From: Sphaerotilus natans
Lineage (GTDB): Bacteria > Pseudomonadota > Gammaproteobacteria > Burkholderiales > Burkholderiaceae_C
Direction: 5' to 3'
Length of the DNA: 64,000 bases
Assembly: GCF_900156335.1 (NCBI RefSeq)
Contig: NZ_FTMZ01000006.1
Location: 62,001-126,000, forward strand
In this document: positions 1 to 7,909 of the stretch, piece after piece
Numbering within the stretch: position 1 is the first letter of the stretch
How the letters are laid out: each line of letters begins with the position of its first letter
Notes under the pieces: model-generated
What the model saw: the letters and a program-made list of their open reading frames with translations, nothing else
Databases searched by the model: none
What the model was told of the DNA's origin: nothing
Translations under genes and position numbers: made by a program

Positions 1-1
1 C

Positions 2-820
2 CTCGGAGCGGAGCTGCTGCGCCTGCAGCGGCTCTGGCGCGAGCGGCTGCTGGGCGGGGCGGGCGCGACCCGCTGGCGGCCCGGCCGCGAGATCGCCGCC
101 GAGCTGCTGCTGCACCTCGACGACGAAGCCGCCTGCTGGCATCTGGCCGCCGACTGGCTGCGCGATCTGCTCGATGCCGACCGGGTCGATGCCGGTCCGG
201 GCGGCTTCATCGATGCCGCGGGCAGCGCGCGCGGCTATCTGCCCCAGGCCGAGGTCCAGCGTGAGCCAGGACTGCTGCCGACGGTGATGGGGCTGCGCTT
301 CGATGCCGCCGATCCCGGCCTGCAGGCGGTCTGGCGCTGCCCGGGCAGCCTGCCCATGCGCGAAGTCGCCCAGGAACGCACGATGAGCGCAGCGCTGCGC
401 GAGCGCATGCTGGCGCAGGGCACACGCGCCAAGCTCGCGCTGCCGCTGCGCGCGGGCACGCAGGCGATAGGCCTGCTGTGCGCCGACTGGCGCCAGCCCG
501 ATCCGCGCTGGAGCGACAGCACCTGCCAGCAGCTCGGCGACTGGGCCGCGCAGGCGCTGGGCCCGCTGCTGGCCGAGGCGCGGCGCCTGGCCCGCCATCC
601 CGTCGATGCGGAGCATCCGGCGCTGCCGGTGCTGACGCCCGCCGAGCTGCGGGTGGCGCGGCTGGTCGCACGCGGGCTGAGCTACAAGGAAATCGCCCGC
701 CAGCTTGACCGCTCGGTGGCGACGATCGACCACCAGACCCGCCGGCTGCGCGAGAAGTTCGGCGTGCATTCCAACGCGCGGCTGATGCCGCTGCTGGATC
801 GGGCCGGGTTTTCCCGCTGA
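2..820 (+). CDS. LuxR-family transcriptional regulator, 5'-truncated
   Basis: The frame is open from base 2, so the gene begins before the window; an in-frame ATG at 284 is internal. The last 65 or so residues form a LuxR/FixJ helix-turn-helix (LTPAELRVARLVARGLS, then KEIARQLDRSVATIDHQTRR). The upstream part is a divergent, GAF-like sensory region with no receiver-domain Asp visible, so the signal is probably a small molecule rather than phosphorylation. It lies 81 bases before an aldehyde dehydrogenase on the same strand, which it may control; that link is inference from position only. Confidence 0.8.
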   Translation, partial: LGAELLRLQRLWRERLLGGAGATRWRPGREIAAELLLHLDDEAACWHLAADWLRDLLDADRVDAGPGGFIDAAGSARGYLPQAEVQREPGLLPTVMGLRFDAADPGLQAVWRCPGSLPMREVAQERTMSAALRERMLAQGTRAKLALPLRAGTQAIGLLCADWRQPDPRWSDSTCQQLGDWAAQALGPLLAEARRLARHPVDAEHPALPVLTPAELRVARLVARGLSYKEIARQLDRSVATIDHQTRRLREKFGVHSNARLMPLLDRAGFSR

Positions 821-901
821 CGAATCCTCGCGATGGTCGCGCGGGGTGTGCGCTCCGACACTGCCGGCGATCCCGAACGACATCGCCGCAGGAGACTCCC
901 G

Positions 902-2377
902 ATGAGCACGCCCCCCCTGACCCGCCCGCCCCGCCAGATCGCCCCGACCCTGGCCAACCTCGTCGCCGGCCAGCCGGTCCACAGCCCCGAGACCTTCGCC
1001 TCCATCTCGCCCTCGACCGGGGAGGTGCTGGCGCAGGTGCCCGTTAGCACGCCCGAGCAGATCGATGCGGCGGTGGCGGCAGCCCGCGCGGCGCAGCCGG
1101 CCTGGGCGGCGCTGCCGGACGCCGAGCGGGCCGCGGTGCTGAACCGCGTCGCCGACCTGCTGAAGGAACATGCGGCGCTGCTGGCCGACTGGATCGCCCG
1201 CGAGCAGGGCAAGCCGCTGGGCGGCGTCGGCCCCGACCAGGTGCCGGGCGCGCGCTTCGAGGTCTGGGCCTGCGAGGGCTGGACCCGCGCCACCGCCGCG
1301 CTCTCGCTCGGCACCGAGGTGGTGTTCGAGGACGAGACGCGCCGCGACGAGCTGCAGCGCCTGCCCCACGGCGTCATCGCCGCGATCGCGCCGTGGAACT
1401 GGCCGCTGATGATCGCCATCTGGCAGATCGTGCCGGCGCTGCGCACCGGCAACACCGTCGTCATCAAGCCCTCGGAATACACGCCGGCGGGCACGCTGGA
1501 GATGGTGCGGCTGATCTCGGCGGCGCTGCCGCCGGGCGTGCTCAACACCGTCAGCGGCGCCGGCCCCGTCGGCGCGCGCCTGGCCGCGCATCCGCAGGTC
1601 GACAAGGTGCTGTTCACCGGCTCGGGCCCGACCGGCGAGCGCATCGCCGCCCAGGCCGCCACGCGGCTGATGCCCGTCACGCTGGAGCTGGGCGGCAACG
1701 ACGCCGCCATCGTGCTGCCCGACGCCGACCCGGACACGATCGCGCCCGGCCTGTTCTGGGGCGCCTTCCTGAACATGGGCCAGACCTGCGCCTGCATCAA
1801 GCGGCTCTACGTGCCCGATTCCCTGCATGACGCGCTCGTCGAGCGGCTGCGCGCGCTGGCCGAGGCGCTGCCGATGGGCGACCCGCTGGCCGAGGGCACC
1901 GCGATGGGCCCGGTGCAGAACCGCATGCAGCTCGACAAGATCGGCCGGCTGCTGCGGCTGGCGCGCGAGGCCGGCGCCACGGTGGTCTGCGGCGGCGAGC
2001 CGCAGCCCGGCCCGGGCCTGTTCCATCCGCTGACGATCGTGACCGGCCTGAAGGACGGCGACGCGCTGGTCGACGAAGAGCAGTTCGGCCCGGTGCTGCC
2101 GGTGATCCGCTACCGCGACGGCGATCTGGACGGCGTGGTGGCCTCGGCCAACCGGCTCGACCTGGGGTTGGGCGCCTCGGTCTGGGGACGCGACGCGGCC
2201 ACGCTGCGCGCGGTGGCCGAGCGGCTGGAGGCCGGCACCGTCTGGATCAACCAGCACGGCAGGGTCCACCCGATGGTGCCCTTCGGCGGGCACAAGCGTT
2301 CGGGCTCGGGCGTGGAGTTCGGCCTGGAGGGCCTGCGCTCGCTCACCCGCACCCGCGTGATCAGCCTGTGCAAGTGA
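902..2377 (+). CDS. Aldehyde dehydrogenase family protein (NAD(P)+-dependent)
   Basis: Oxidises an aldehyde to the acid with NAD(P)+; the substrate cannot be read from the sequence. The product of 491 residues has the usual family length. It shows the PWNWP cofactor-site motif, the general base in LELGG (Glu262) and the nucleophile in GQTCAC (Cys296). The ATG at 902 is chosen because a GGAG lies about 8 bases upstream; the frame is open to 833 but that stretch does not look like protein. Its 3' end overlaps the convergent IclR gene by 17 bases. Confidence 0.9.
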   Translation: MSTPPLTRPPRQIAPTLANLVAGQPVHSPETFASISPSTGEVLAQVPVSTPEQIDAAVAAARAAQPAWAALPDAERAAVLNRVADLLKEHAALLADWIAREQGKPLGGVGPDQVPGARFEVWACEGWTRATAALSLGTEVVFEDETRRDELQRLPHGVIAAIAPWNWPLMIAIWQIVPALRTGNTVVIKPSEYTPAGTLEMVRLISAALPPGVLNTVSGAGPVGARLAAHPQVDKVLFTGSGPTGERIAAQAATRLMPVTLELGGNDAAIVLPDADPDTIAPGLFWGAFLNMGQTCACIKRLYVPDSLHDALVERLRALAEALPMGDPLAEGTAMGPVQNRMQLDKIGRLLRLAREAGATVVCGGEPQPGPGLFHPLTIVTGLKDGDALVDEEQFGPVLPVIRYRDGDLDGVVASANRLDLGLGASVWGRDAATLRAVAERLEAGTVWINQHGRVHPMVPFGGHKRSGSGVEFGLEGLRSLTRTRVISLCK

Positions 2378-3203
2378 AGCCCGCGGGCTGACCCGGCCCG
2401 CCCAGGCGCGCCGAGATCTCGGCCGCCGCCTCGCGCACCGCCCGCGCCGCGGCCGAACCCCAGTCGGCCGACAGCCGGTCCTGGTGGTCCAGCGCGGTGA
2501 TGACCACCGCCGGCTGGCCCTCGTGGTCCAGCGCCGGCGCGCTGAAGGCGTTCACGCCCGGAATCGGCCGGCCGTGGGCGCGGCCCAGGCCGTGCTCGGC
2601 CATCTCGCGGCGCGCGCTGGCCAGCTCGGCCTCGACCTCGGCGGCGGGCGCCAGCGCCACCGCGCTCTCGCCCAGCGGCCCGACGCCGAAGGCCAGCACC
2701 TCGTGCACCCGCTCCGGCGGCAGCACGCCCGCGAAGGCCCGCCCGGTCGCGGTGCCCAGCACCGACATCACCGTGCCCACGCGCATCGCCACATGCAGCG
2801 GCTGGCGCGCCTCGTGCAGCCGCACCACCGTCGGCCCCAGATTGCCCCAGACCGCCAGCGCCACCGCGTGGCCGGTCGCGCGCGCCAGCTCCTCGGCCAC
2901 CGGCTGCGCCGCGCGCAAGGGATCGAGCTGGTGCAGGCAGGCCAGGCCGAGCTGCAGCGCCGCTGGCCCCAGCGCATAGCGCCCGCTCAGCGCATCCTGC
3001 TCGATCAGCCGCAGCCGCCCGAAGCTGACCAGATACGGGTGCGCGCGCGAGGCCGGCAGCCCCGCCTGCGCCGCCAGATCCTTCAGCGACATCGGCCCGG
3101 GGCTGCGCGACAGGGCCAGCAGCAGCCGCCCGCCCACCTCGACCGACTGCACCGCACGCTGGCCGCGCTCCTCGTCGTCGCCGTCCTTGTCCTGTCTCGA
3201 CAT
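2361..3203 (-). CDS. IclR-family transcriptional regulator
   Basis: The protein has 280 residues. A winged helix-turn-helix lies near residues 20-80 (GGRLLLALSRSPGPMSLKDL, then AAQAGLPASRAHPYLVSF), followed by the IclR effector domain containing GTATGRAFAGVLPPE. The start at 3203 has a GGAG ribosome site; the frame stays open upstream but is non-coding in character. It is divergent from the MBL/FAD-monooxygenase operon, and the gap between them carries repeated TTYGC-N5-GCRAA palindromes, so it probably controls that operon and itself. The effector is likely an aromatic acid, by family habit only. Confidence 0.9.
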   Translation of the reverse strand: MSRQDKDGDDEERGQRAVQSVEVGGRLLLALSRSPGPMSLKDLAAQAGLPASRAHPYLVSFGRLRLIEQDALSGRYALGPAALQLGLACLHQLDPLRAAQPVAEELARATGHAVALAVWGNLGPTVVRLHEARQPLHVAMRVGTVMSVLGTATGRAFAGVLPPERVHEVLAFGVGPLGESAVALAPAAEVEAELASARREMAEHGLGRAHGRPIPGVNAFSAPALDHEGQPAVVITALDHQDRLSADWGSAAARAVREAAAEISARLGGPGQPAGFTCTG

Positions 3204-3270
3204 CGTGTCGTCTCTCCTTCGTCGGCATGGATTGGAACCGATGTGGGCCGTGGCCGGCATCGCATTCTCG

Positions 3271-3364
3271 TTTGTACCTAGGCAATTCATTTGCCAATGG
3301 CGAATCATCACCCTACACTGCCGCCCAGCGATTGCAAACAGCAAATCAGTTCGCCAATAGCAAA
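3271..3364. promoter_or_regulatory. Divergent promoter region with tandem IclR-type operators
   Basis: Three 15-base imperfect palindromes fit TTYGC-N5-GCRAA: TTTGCCAATGGCGAA (3290-3304), ATTGCAAACAGCAAA (3331-3345) and TTCGCCAATAGCAAA (3350-3364). A weaker one, TTTGTACCTAGGCAA, starts at 3271. Starts are 19 bases apart within each pair (3271/3290 and 3331/3350) and 60 bases apart between pairs. This arrangement suits two dimers of an IclR tetramer on one DNA face per pair. Binding by the adjacent IclR protein is inference. Confidence 0.65.
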
Positions 3365-3389
3365 CTTTCAGCCCCACAAGGTCCCCGCG

Positions 3390-4361
3390 ATGAACACCCC
3401 GACGAAGAAGTTCGCCTCCCAGGCCGATCTCGAGGAGAAGAAGGTCACCTTCGAGCAGATCTCCGAGCACGCCTGGGCCTACACCGCCGAGGGCGACCCC
3501 AACACCGGCGTCATCATTGGCGATGACGCGGTGCTGGTGGCCGACACCCAGGCCACCCCGGCGATGGCCGCCGACGTGATCCGCCGCATCCGCGAGGTCA
3601 CCGACAAGCCGATCAAGTACGTCGTCATGACGCACTACCACGCGGTGCGGGTGCTGGGCGCCAGCGCCTACATGGCCGAGGGCGGCCAGCAGATCCTCGC
3701 CAGCCAGGACACCTACGACCTGATCGTCGAGCGCGGCGAGTTCGACAAGGCCAGCGAGATCGGCCGCTTCCCGCGCCTGTTCCGCAATGTCGAGACGGTG
3801 CCCGCCGGCCTGACCTGGCCGACGATGACCTTCAGCGGCAAGATGACGCTGTGGCTGGGCAAGCTCGAAGTGCAGCTGCTGCAGCTCGGCCGCGGCCACA
3901 CCAAGGGCGACACCGTGGTGTGGCTGCCGGGCGAGAAGACACTGCTGTCGGGCGATCTGGTCGAGTTCGATGCCACGCCCTACGCCGGCGACGCCTACTT
4001 CCAGGACTGGCCCGGCACGCTGGACAACATCGCGCGGCTGCAGCCCACGCAGCTCGTGCCCGGCCGCGGCCCGGCGCTGAAAGGCGCCGAGCAGGTGCAG
4101 CAGGGCCTGACGGTAACGCGCGACTTCATCCGCGACGTCTGGGCGAGCGTCAAGGCCGGGGCCGACGCGGGGCGCGACCTCAACGCGGTCTACCGCGAGA
4201 CCTACGCCGCGCTGCAGCCCAAATACGGCCGCTGGGTCATCTTCGACCACTGCATGCCCTTCGACGTGACCCGCGCCTACGACGAGGCCACGCAATACCC
4301 CGATCCGCGCATCTGGACCGCCGAGCGCGACATCGAGATGTGGAAGACGCTGGAAGGCTGA
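3390..4361 (+). CDS. MBL-fold metallo-hydrolase with altered metal motif
   Basis: The protein has 323 residues and a metallo-beta-lactamase fold. The usual H-x-H-x-D-H signature reads H82-Y-H84-A-V86-R87, so both site-2 ligands are replaced, while later ligands appear kept (GRGHTKGDTVVW and LLSGDLVEFD). I recall the HYHAVRVLGA form from other Burkholderiales, so it may mark a subfamily rather than decay. The ATG at 3390 is preferred over 3291, because the extra 33 residues would run across the operator region. It is first in the operon and probably acts on a thioester, lactone or similar intermediate; the exact reaction is unknown. Confidence 0.8.
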   Translation: MNTPTKKFASQADLEEKKVTFEQISEHAWAYTAEGDPNTGVIIGDDAVLVADTQATPAMAADVIRRIREVTDKPIKYVVMTHYHAVRVLGASAYMAEGGQQILASQDTYDLIVERGEFDKASEIGRFPRLFRNVETVPAGLTWPTMTFSGKMTLWLGKLEVQLLQLGRGHTKGDTVVWLPGEKTLLSGDLVEFDATPYAGDAYFQDWPGTLDNIARLQPTQLVPGRGPALKGAEQVQQGLTVTRDFIRDVWASVKAGADAGRDLNAVYRETYAALQPKYGRWVIFDHCMPFDVTRAYDEATQYPDPRIWTAERDIEMWKTLEG

Positions 4362-4401
4362 GCGCCCGCACCGCTCGACGCCCCACGGAGGAGACCCCGA
4401 C

Positions 4402-6048
4402 ATGCACTCGACCTACAGCTATCCGAAGTTCGACGCGCCGCGCGCGCCCGAACTCGACGCCGCGCCCGGCACCGCCCACCGTCCGGTGGTGGTGGTCGGC
4501 GCCGGCCCCGTCGGCCTGAGCGTGGCCATCGACCTGGCGCAGCGCGGCCAGCCGGTGCTGCTGCTCGACGACGACGACACCGTCAGCGTCGGCTCGCGCG
4601 GCCTGTGCTACGCCAAGCGCACGCTGGAGATCCTCGACCGGCTCGGCTGCGGCCAGCCGGTGGTGGACAAGGGCGTGACCTGGAACGTCGGCCGCACCTT
4701 CCTCGACACCGAGGAGGTGTTCAACTTCGACCTGCTGCCCGAGGCCGGCCACGAACGCCCCGGCATGGTCAACCTGCAGCAGTACTACCTGGAGGAATAC
4801 CTCGTGGCGCGCGCGCGCGAGCTGCCCGGCCTGGAAATGCGCTTTCGCCACAAGGTGACGCAGGTCGAGCCGCATGGCGCCGGCGCCACGCTGCAGGTCG
4901 AGACGCCGCATGGCGCCTTCACGCTGGCCTGCGACTGGCTGGTGGTGTGCGACGGCGCGCGCAGCCCGATCCGCTGCCTGCTCGGCCATGACATCGAGGG
5001 CCGCATCTTCCAGGACCGTTTCCTGATCGCCGACGTGGTGATGAAGGCCGACTTCCCCGCCGAGCGCTGGTTCTGGTTCGACCCGCCGTTCCACCGCGGC
5101 CAGAGCGTGCTGCTGCACCGCGAGGCCGACAACGTCTGGCGCATCGACTTCCAGCTCGGCTGGGACGCCGACCCGGACGAGGAGCGCAAGCCCGAGCGCG
5201 TGATCCCGCGCATCCGCGCGATGCTGGGCGACGAGCGGCCCTTCGAGCTGGAATGGGTCAGCGTCTACACCTTCCAGTGCCGGCGCATGACGAGCTTCCG
5301 CCACGGCCGGGTGCTGTTCGCCGGCGATTCGGCGCACCAGGTCAGCCCCTTCGGCGCGCGCGGCGCCAACTCGGGCATCCAGGACGCCGACAACCTGGGC
5401 TGGAAGCTCGCCGCCGTGCTGCGCGGCCACGCGCCCGATACGCTGCTCGACAGCTACCACGCCGAGCGCGCCTTCGCTGCCGACGAGAACCTGCTGAACT
5501 CGACCCGCTCGACCGACTTCATCACGCCCAAGAGCGCGATGTCCAGGCGCTTCCGAAACGCGGTGCTCGGGCTGGCGCGTGAGCATGCGTTTGCCCGCGC
5601 GCTGGTCAACTCGGGCCGGCTGTCGGTGCCGGCCACGCTGGGCAGCTCCGATCTGGTGACGCCGGACCGCCCGGGCGAGGACTTCGAGGGCTGGATGCTG
5701 CCGGGCGCGCCGATGGATGACGCGCCGGTGGCGGTGGACGGCCAGCCGACCTGGCTGCTGCGCCAGATCGCGGACGGCGACTTCACGCTGCTGGTCTTCG
5801 GCGACGCGCCGGTGGTGCTGCCGGACGATCTGCCGGTGCCGGTCGGCCTGCGCCGGGTGCAGCGCCCGGGCAGCGCCGCCGCGGCCGGCGACCTGATCGA
5901 CACCGAAGGCCACCTGACTCGCCGCTACGACGGCCGCCCGGGCACGGTCTACCTGCTGCGCCCGGACCAGCATGTGGCCGCGCGCTGGCGCGCCTTCGAC
6001 CTGGAGGCGCTGCGCGCGGCGCTGCGCCGCAGCCTGGCGCTGCAGTGA
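4402..6048 (+). CDS. FAD-dependent aromatic monooxygenase (MhpA/PheA/TfdB-like)
   Basis: Class A flavoprotein hydroxylase of 548 residues that would hydroxylate an aromatic acid or phenol using NAD(P)H and O2. It has the Rossmann dinucleotide motif VVVGAGPVGLSVAIDLAQRG near residues 32-51, the DG motif LVVCDGARSPIR, and the GD ribityl-binding motif FAGDSAHQVSPFGARGANSG. A C-terminal thioredoxin-like domain, common in this family, fills the last 150 residues. A strong GGAGGAG site precedes the ATG. The next gene, DUF2783, is a habitual partner. The substrate is not readable. Confidence 0.9.
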   Translation: MHSTYSYPKFDAPRAPELDAAPGTAHRPVVVVGAGPVGLSVAIDLAQRGQPVLLLDDDDTVSVGSRGLCYAKRTLEILDRLGCGQPVVDKGVTWNVGRTFLDTEEVFNFDLLPEAGHERPGMVNLQQYYLEEYLVARARELPGLEMRFRHKVTQVEPHGAGATLQVETPHGAFTLACDWLVVCDGARSPIRCLLGHDIEGRIFQDRFLIADVVMKADFPAERWFWFDPPFHRGQSVLLHREADNVWRIDFQLGWDADPDEERKPERVIPRIRAMLGDERPFELEWVSVYTFQCRRMTSFRHGRVLFAGDSAHQVSPFGARGANSGIQDADNLGWKLAAVLRGHAPDTLLDSYHAERAFAADENLLNSTRSTDFITPKSAMSRRFRNAVLGLAREHAFARALVNSGRLSVPATLGSSDLVTPDRPGEDFEGWMLPGAPMDDAPVAVDGQPTWLLRQIADGDFTLLVFGDAPVVLPDDLPVPVGLRRVQRPGSAAAAGDLIDTEGHLTRRYDGRPGTVYLLRPDQHVAARWRAFDLEALRAALRRSLALQ

Positions 6049-6068
6049 AACGCACGGAGAACGACACC

Positions 6069-6296
6069 ATGAGCACGCTGATCACCCGTCCGAACTTCGG
6101 CGAACCCGGCCGCCGCGACCGCCACGCCTTCTCGCCCGGCGACGACTTCTACGAGTCGCTGATCGAGACCCACCGCGACCTCGACGACGAGCGCAGCCAG
6201 ATGCTCAACGCCCGGCTGGTGCTGCTGCTGGCCAACCACATCGGCGACCTGCGCGTGCTGCGCGAGGCGCTGGCCGCCGCCCGCCAGGGCGTCTGA
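6069..6296 (+). CDS. DUF2783 domain protein
   Basis: Small protein of 75 residues, charged and probably helical, containing FYESLIETHRDLDDERSQ and the strongly conserved LNARLVLLLANHIGDLRVLR. This matches the DUF2783 family, which is typically encoded directly after flavin monooxygenases in Burkholderiales; its function is unknown. The ATG at 6069 has GGAG about 9 bases upstream. A GTG at 6045 overlapping the previous stop could add 8 residues but is less likely. It may be an accessory factor for the monooxygenase; that is inference from gene order. Confidence 0.85.
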   Translation: MSTLITRPNFGEPGRRDRHAFSPGDDFYESLIETHRDLDDERSQMLNARLVLLLANHIGDLRVLREALAAARQGV

Positions 6297-6310
6297 AGAA
6301 AGACCTCACC

Positions 6311-7300
6311 ATGAAGATCGACCTGATTCGCCGCACGCTGCTGAGCAGTGCGCTGACCGTTGCTTCGCTGGGCGCGGCGCTGCTGCCCGCCGCCGCGCAG
6401 GCCCAGGACAGCAAGCCGCTGGAATGGGTGGTGGGCTACGCCGCCGGCGGCGGCTCCGACGCGGTGGCGCGCACCGTCGCCGAGGCGATGGGCAAGACCC
6501 TGGGCCGCAGCATCGTCGTCAGCAACAAGCCAGGCGCGGCCACCAACATCGCCGCGGACTACGTCGCCAAGTCGAAGGACTTCGGCCACATCATGCTGAC
6601 GGCCGACTTCGCCACGCTGGCGGCCAACCCCTCGCTGTTCGCCAAGCTGCCCTACGACGCCGAGCGCGACTTCGTGCCGGTGGGCCTGCTGGCGCGCTTT
6701 CCGATGATCCTGGTGGTCAACCCGGCGCTGCCGGTGCGCAGCTACAAGGACTTCCTCGCCTGGGCGCGCGCCAACCCGGAGGCGCTCAACTACGCCTCGG
6801 CCGGTCCGGGCAGCCCGCACCATCTGGCCGGCGAGCTGCTGCGCGAGCGCACCGGGCTGAAGATGCAGCATGTGCCCTACCGGGGCGCCGCACCGGCGGT
6901 ACAGGACCTGATCGGCGGGCGCGTGCCCTTCGCGCTGATGGACAGCGCGAGCGTGCAGCCGCATCTGCTCTCGGGCAAGCTGCGCGGCATCGGCGTGGCC
7001 TCGCCGGCGCGGCTGAAGACGATGGCCGACATTCCGACGCTGGCCGAGCAGGGCCTGGGCGGCTTCGAGGCCTACGCCTGGCAAGGGCTGGTGGTGCCCA
7101 GCGGCACGCCGCCGGAGACGGTCGCGCAGCTGCACCGCGCGCTGCAGCAGGCGCTGGACTCGACGATGGTCAAGGCGCGCTTCCAGACCCTGGCGCTGGA
7201 GGCGCTGCCCGGCACCCCGAAGCAGATGGCCGACTACGCCCGCGTCGAGCGCGAGCGCTGGGGCCGGCTGATCGCCGCCAACAACATCCGGCTGGACTGA
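6311..7300 (+). CDS. Bug/TctC-family periplasmic solute-binding protein
   Basis: Tripartite tricarboxylate transporter (TTT) receptor of 329 residues. It has a Sec signal peptide (charged start MKIDLIRR, hydrophobic core, cleavage near AAAQAQ around residue 27) and the Bug pattern WVVGYAAGGGSDAVARTVAE followed by SNKPGAATNIAADY. Bug proteins bind carboxylates and often aromatic acids, and are commonly encoded without the TctAB membrane partners, as here. Its place inside the operon suggests that it captures the growth substrate. Confidence 0.92.
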   Translation: MKIDLIRRTLLSSALTVASLGAALLPAAAQAQDSKPLEWVVGYAAGGGSDAVARTVAEAMGKTLGRSIVVSNKPGAATNIAADYVAKSKDFGHIMLTADFATLAANPSLFAKLPYDAERDFVPVGLLARFPMILVVNPALPVRSYKDFLAWARANPEALNYASAGPGSPHHLAGELLRERTGLKMQHVPYRGAAPAVQDLIGGRVPFALMDSASVQPHLLSGKLRGIGVASPARLKTMADIPTLAEQGLGGFEAYAWQGLVVPSGTPPETVAQLHRALQQALDSTMVKARFQTLALEALPGTPKQMADYARVERERWGRLIAANNIRLD

Positions 7301-7333
7301 AGCCCGGCCGCCCGAACACGCAAGGAGCAGGAC

Positions 7334-7909
7334 ATGAACACCCCCCGCCCGCTGAAGATCGACCGCATCCACCATGTGGCCTACCGCTGCAAGGATGCCA
7401 AGCAGACCGTCGAGTGGTACGGCCGCATGCTGAAGATGGACTTCATGCTCGCCATCGCCGAGGACCGCGTGCCCTCGACCAAGGCGCCCGACCCCTACAT
7501 GCACATCTTCCTGGACGCCGGCAGCGGCAATGTGCTGGCCTTCTTCGAGCTGCCGACGCAGCCCGAGATGGGGCGCGACCCCAACACCCCGGCCTGGGTG
7601 CAGCACATCGCCTTCCGCGTCGCCGACCGCGAGACGCTGCTGGCCTACAAGGCGCATCTGGAGGCCGAGGGCGTCGAGGTGCTGGGCGTGACCGACCACG
7701 GCGCCTTCCACTCGATCTACATGTTCGACCCCAACGGCCACCGCGTCGAGCTGGCCTGCCCGGACCCCGAGGAGGCCGACATGCTGCGCCGCATGGACGA
7801 GGTGAAGTGGAAGATGCTCGAGGACTGGAGCCTGACCAAGCGCGCCCCGAAGCACGCCGCCTTCTTCCACGAGCGCGAGTTCAAGCCCGCCGCGGAGGCC
7901 ACCCGATGA
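7334..7909 (+). CDS. VOC-superfamily protein (glyoxalase/extradiol dioxygenase-like)
   Basis: The protein has 191 residues and two beta-alpha-beta-beta-beta modules. Putative metal ligands are His in IDRIHHVAYRC, His in WVQHIAFRV and Glu in GHRVELACP, which is the His-His-Glu set of vicinal oxygen chelate metalloenzymes. It lies between a monooxygenase and a fumarylacetoacetase-like hydrolase, so it could be the ring-cleavage dioxygenase or an isomerase of this pathway. No separate ring-cleavage enzyme is present in the operon. An AAGGAG site precedes the ATG, and the stop overlaps the next start as ATGA. Confidence 0.85.
   Translation: MNTPRPLKIDRIHHVAYRCKDAKQTVEWYGRMLKMDFMLAIAEDRVPSTKAPDPYMHIFLDAGSGNVLAFFELPTQPEMGRDPNTPAWVQHIAFRVADRETLLAYKAHLEAEGVEVLGVTDHGAFHSIYMFDPNGHRVELACPDPEEADMLRRMDEVKWKMLEDWSLTKRAPKHAAFFHEREFKPAAEATR

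Noticed and set aside
2361-4403. A 680-codon extension of the IclR gene
   Set aside because: Upstream of 3203 it runs antisense through the operator region and the MBL gene and has shadow composition.
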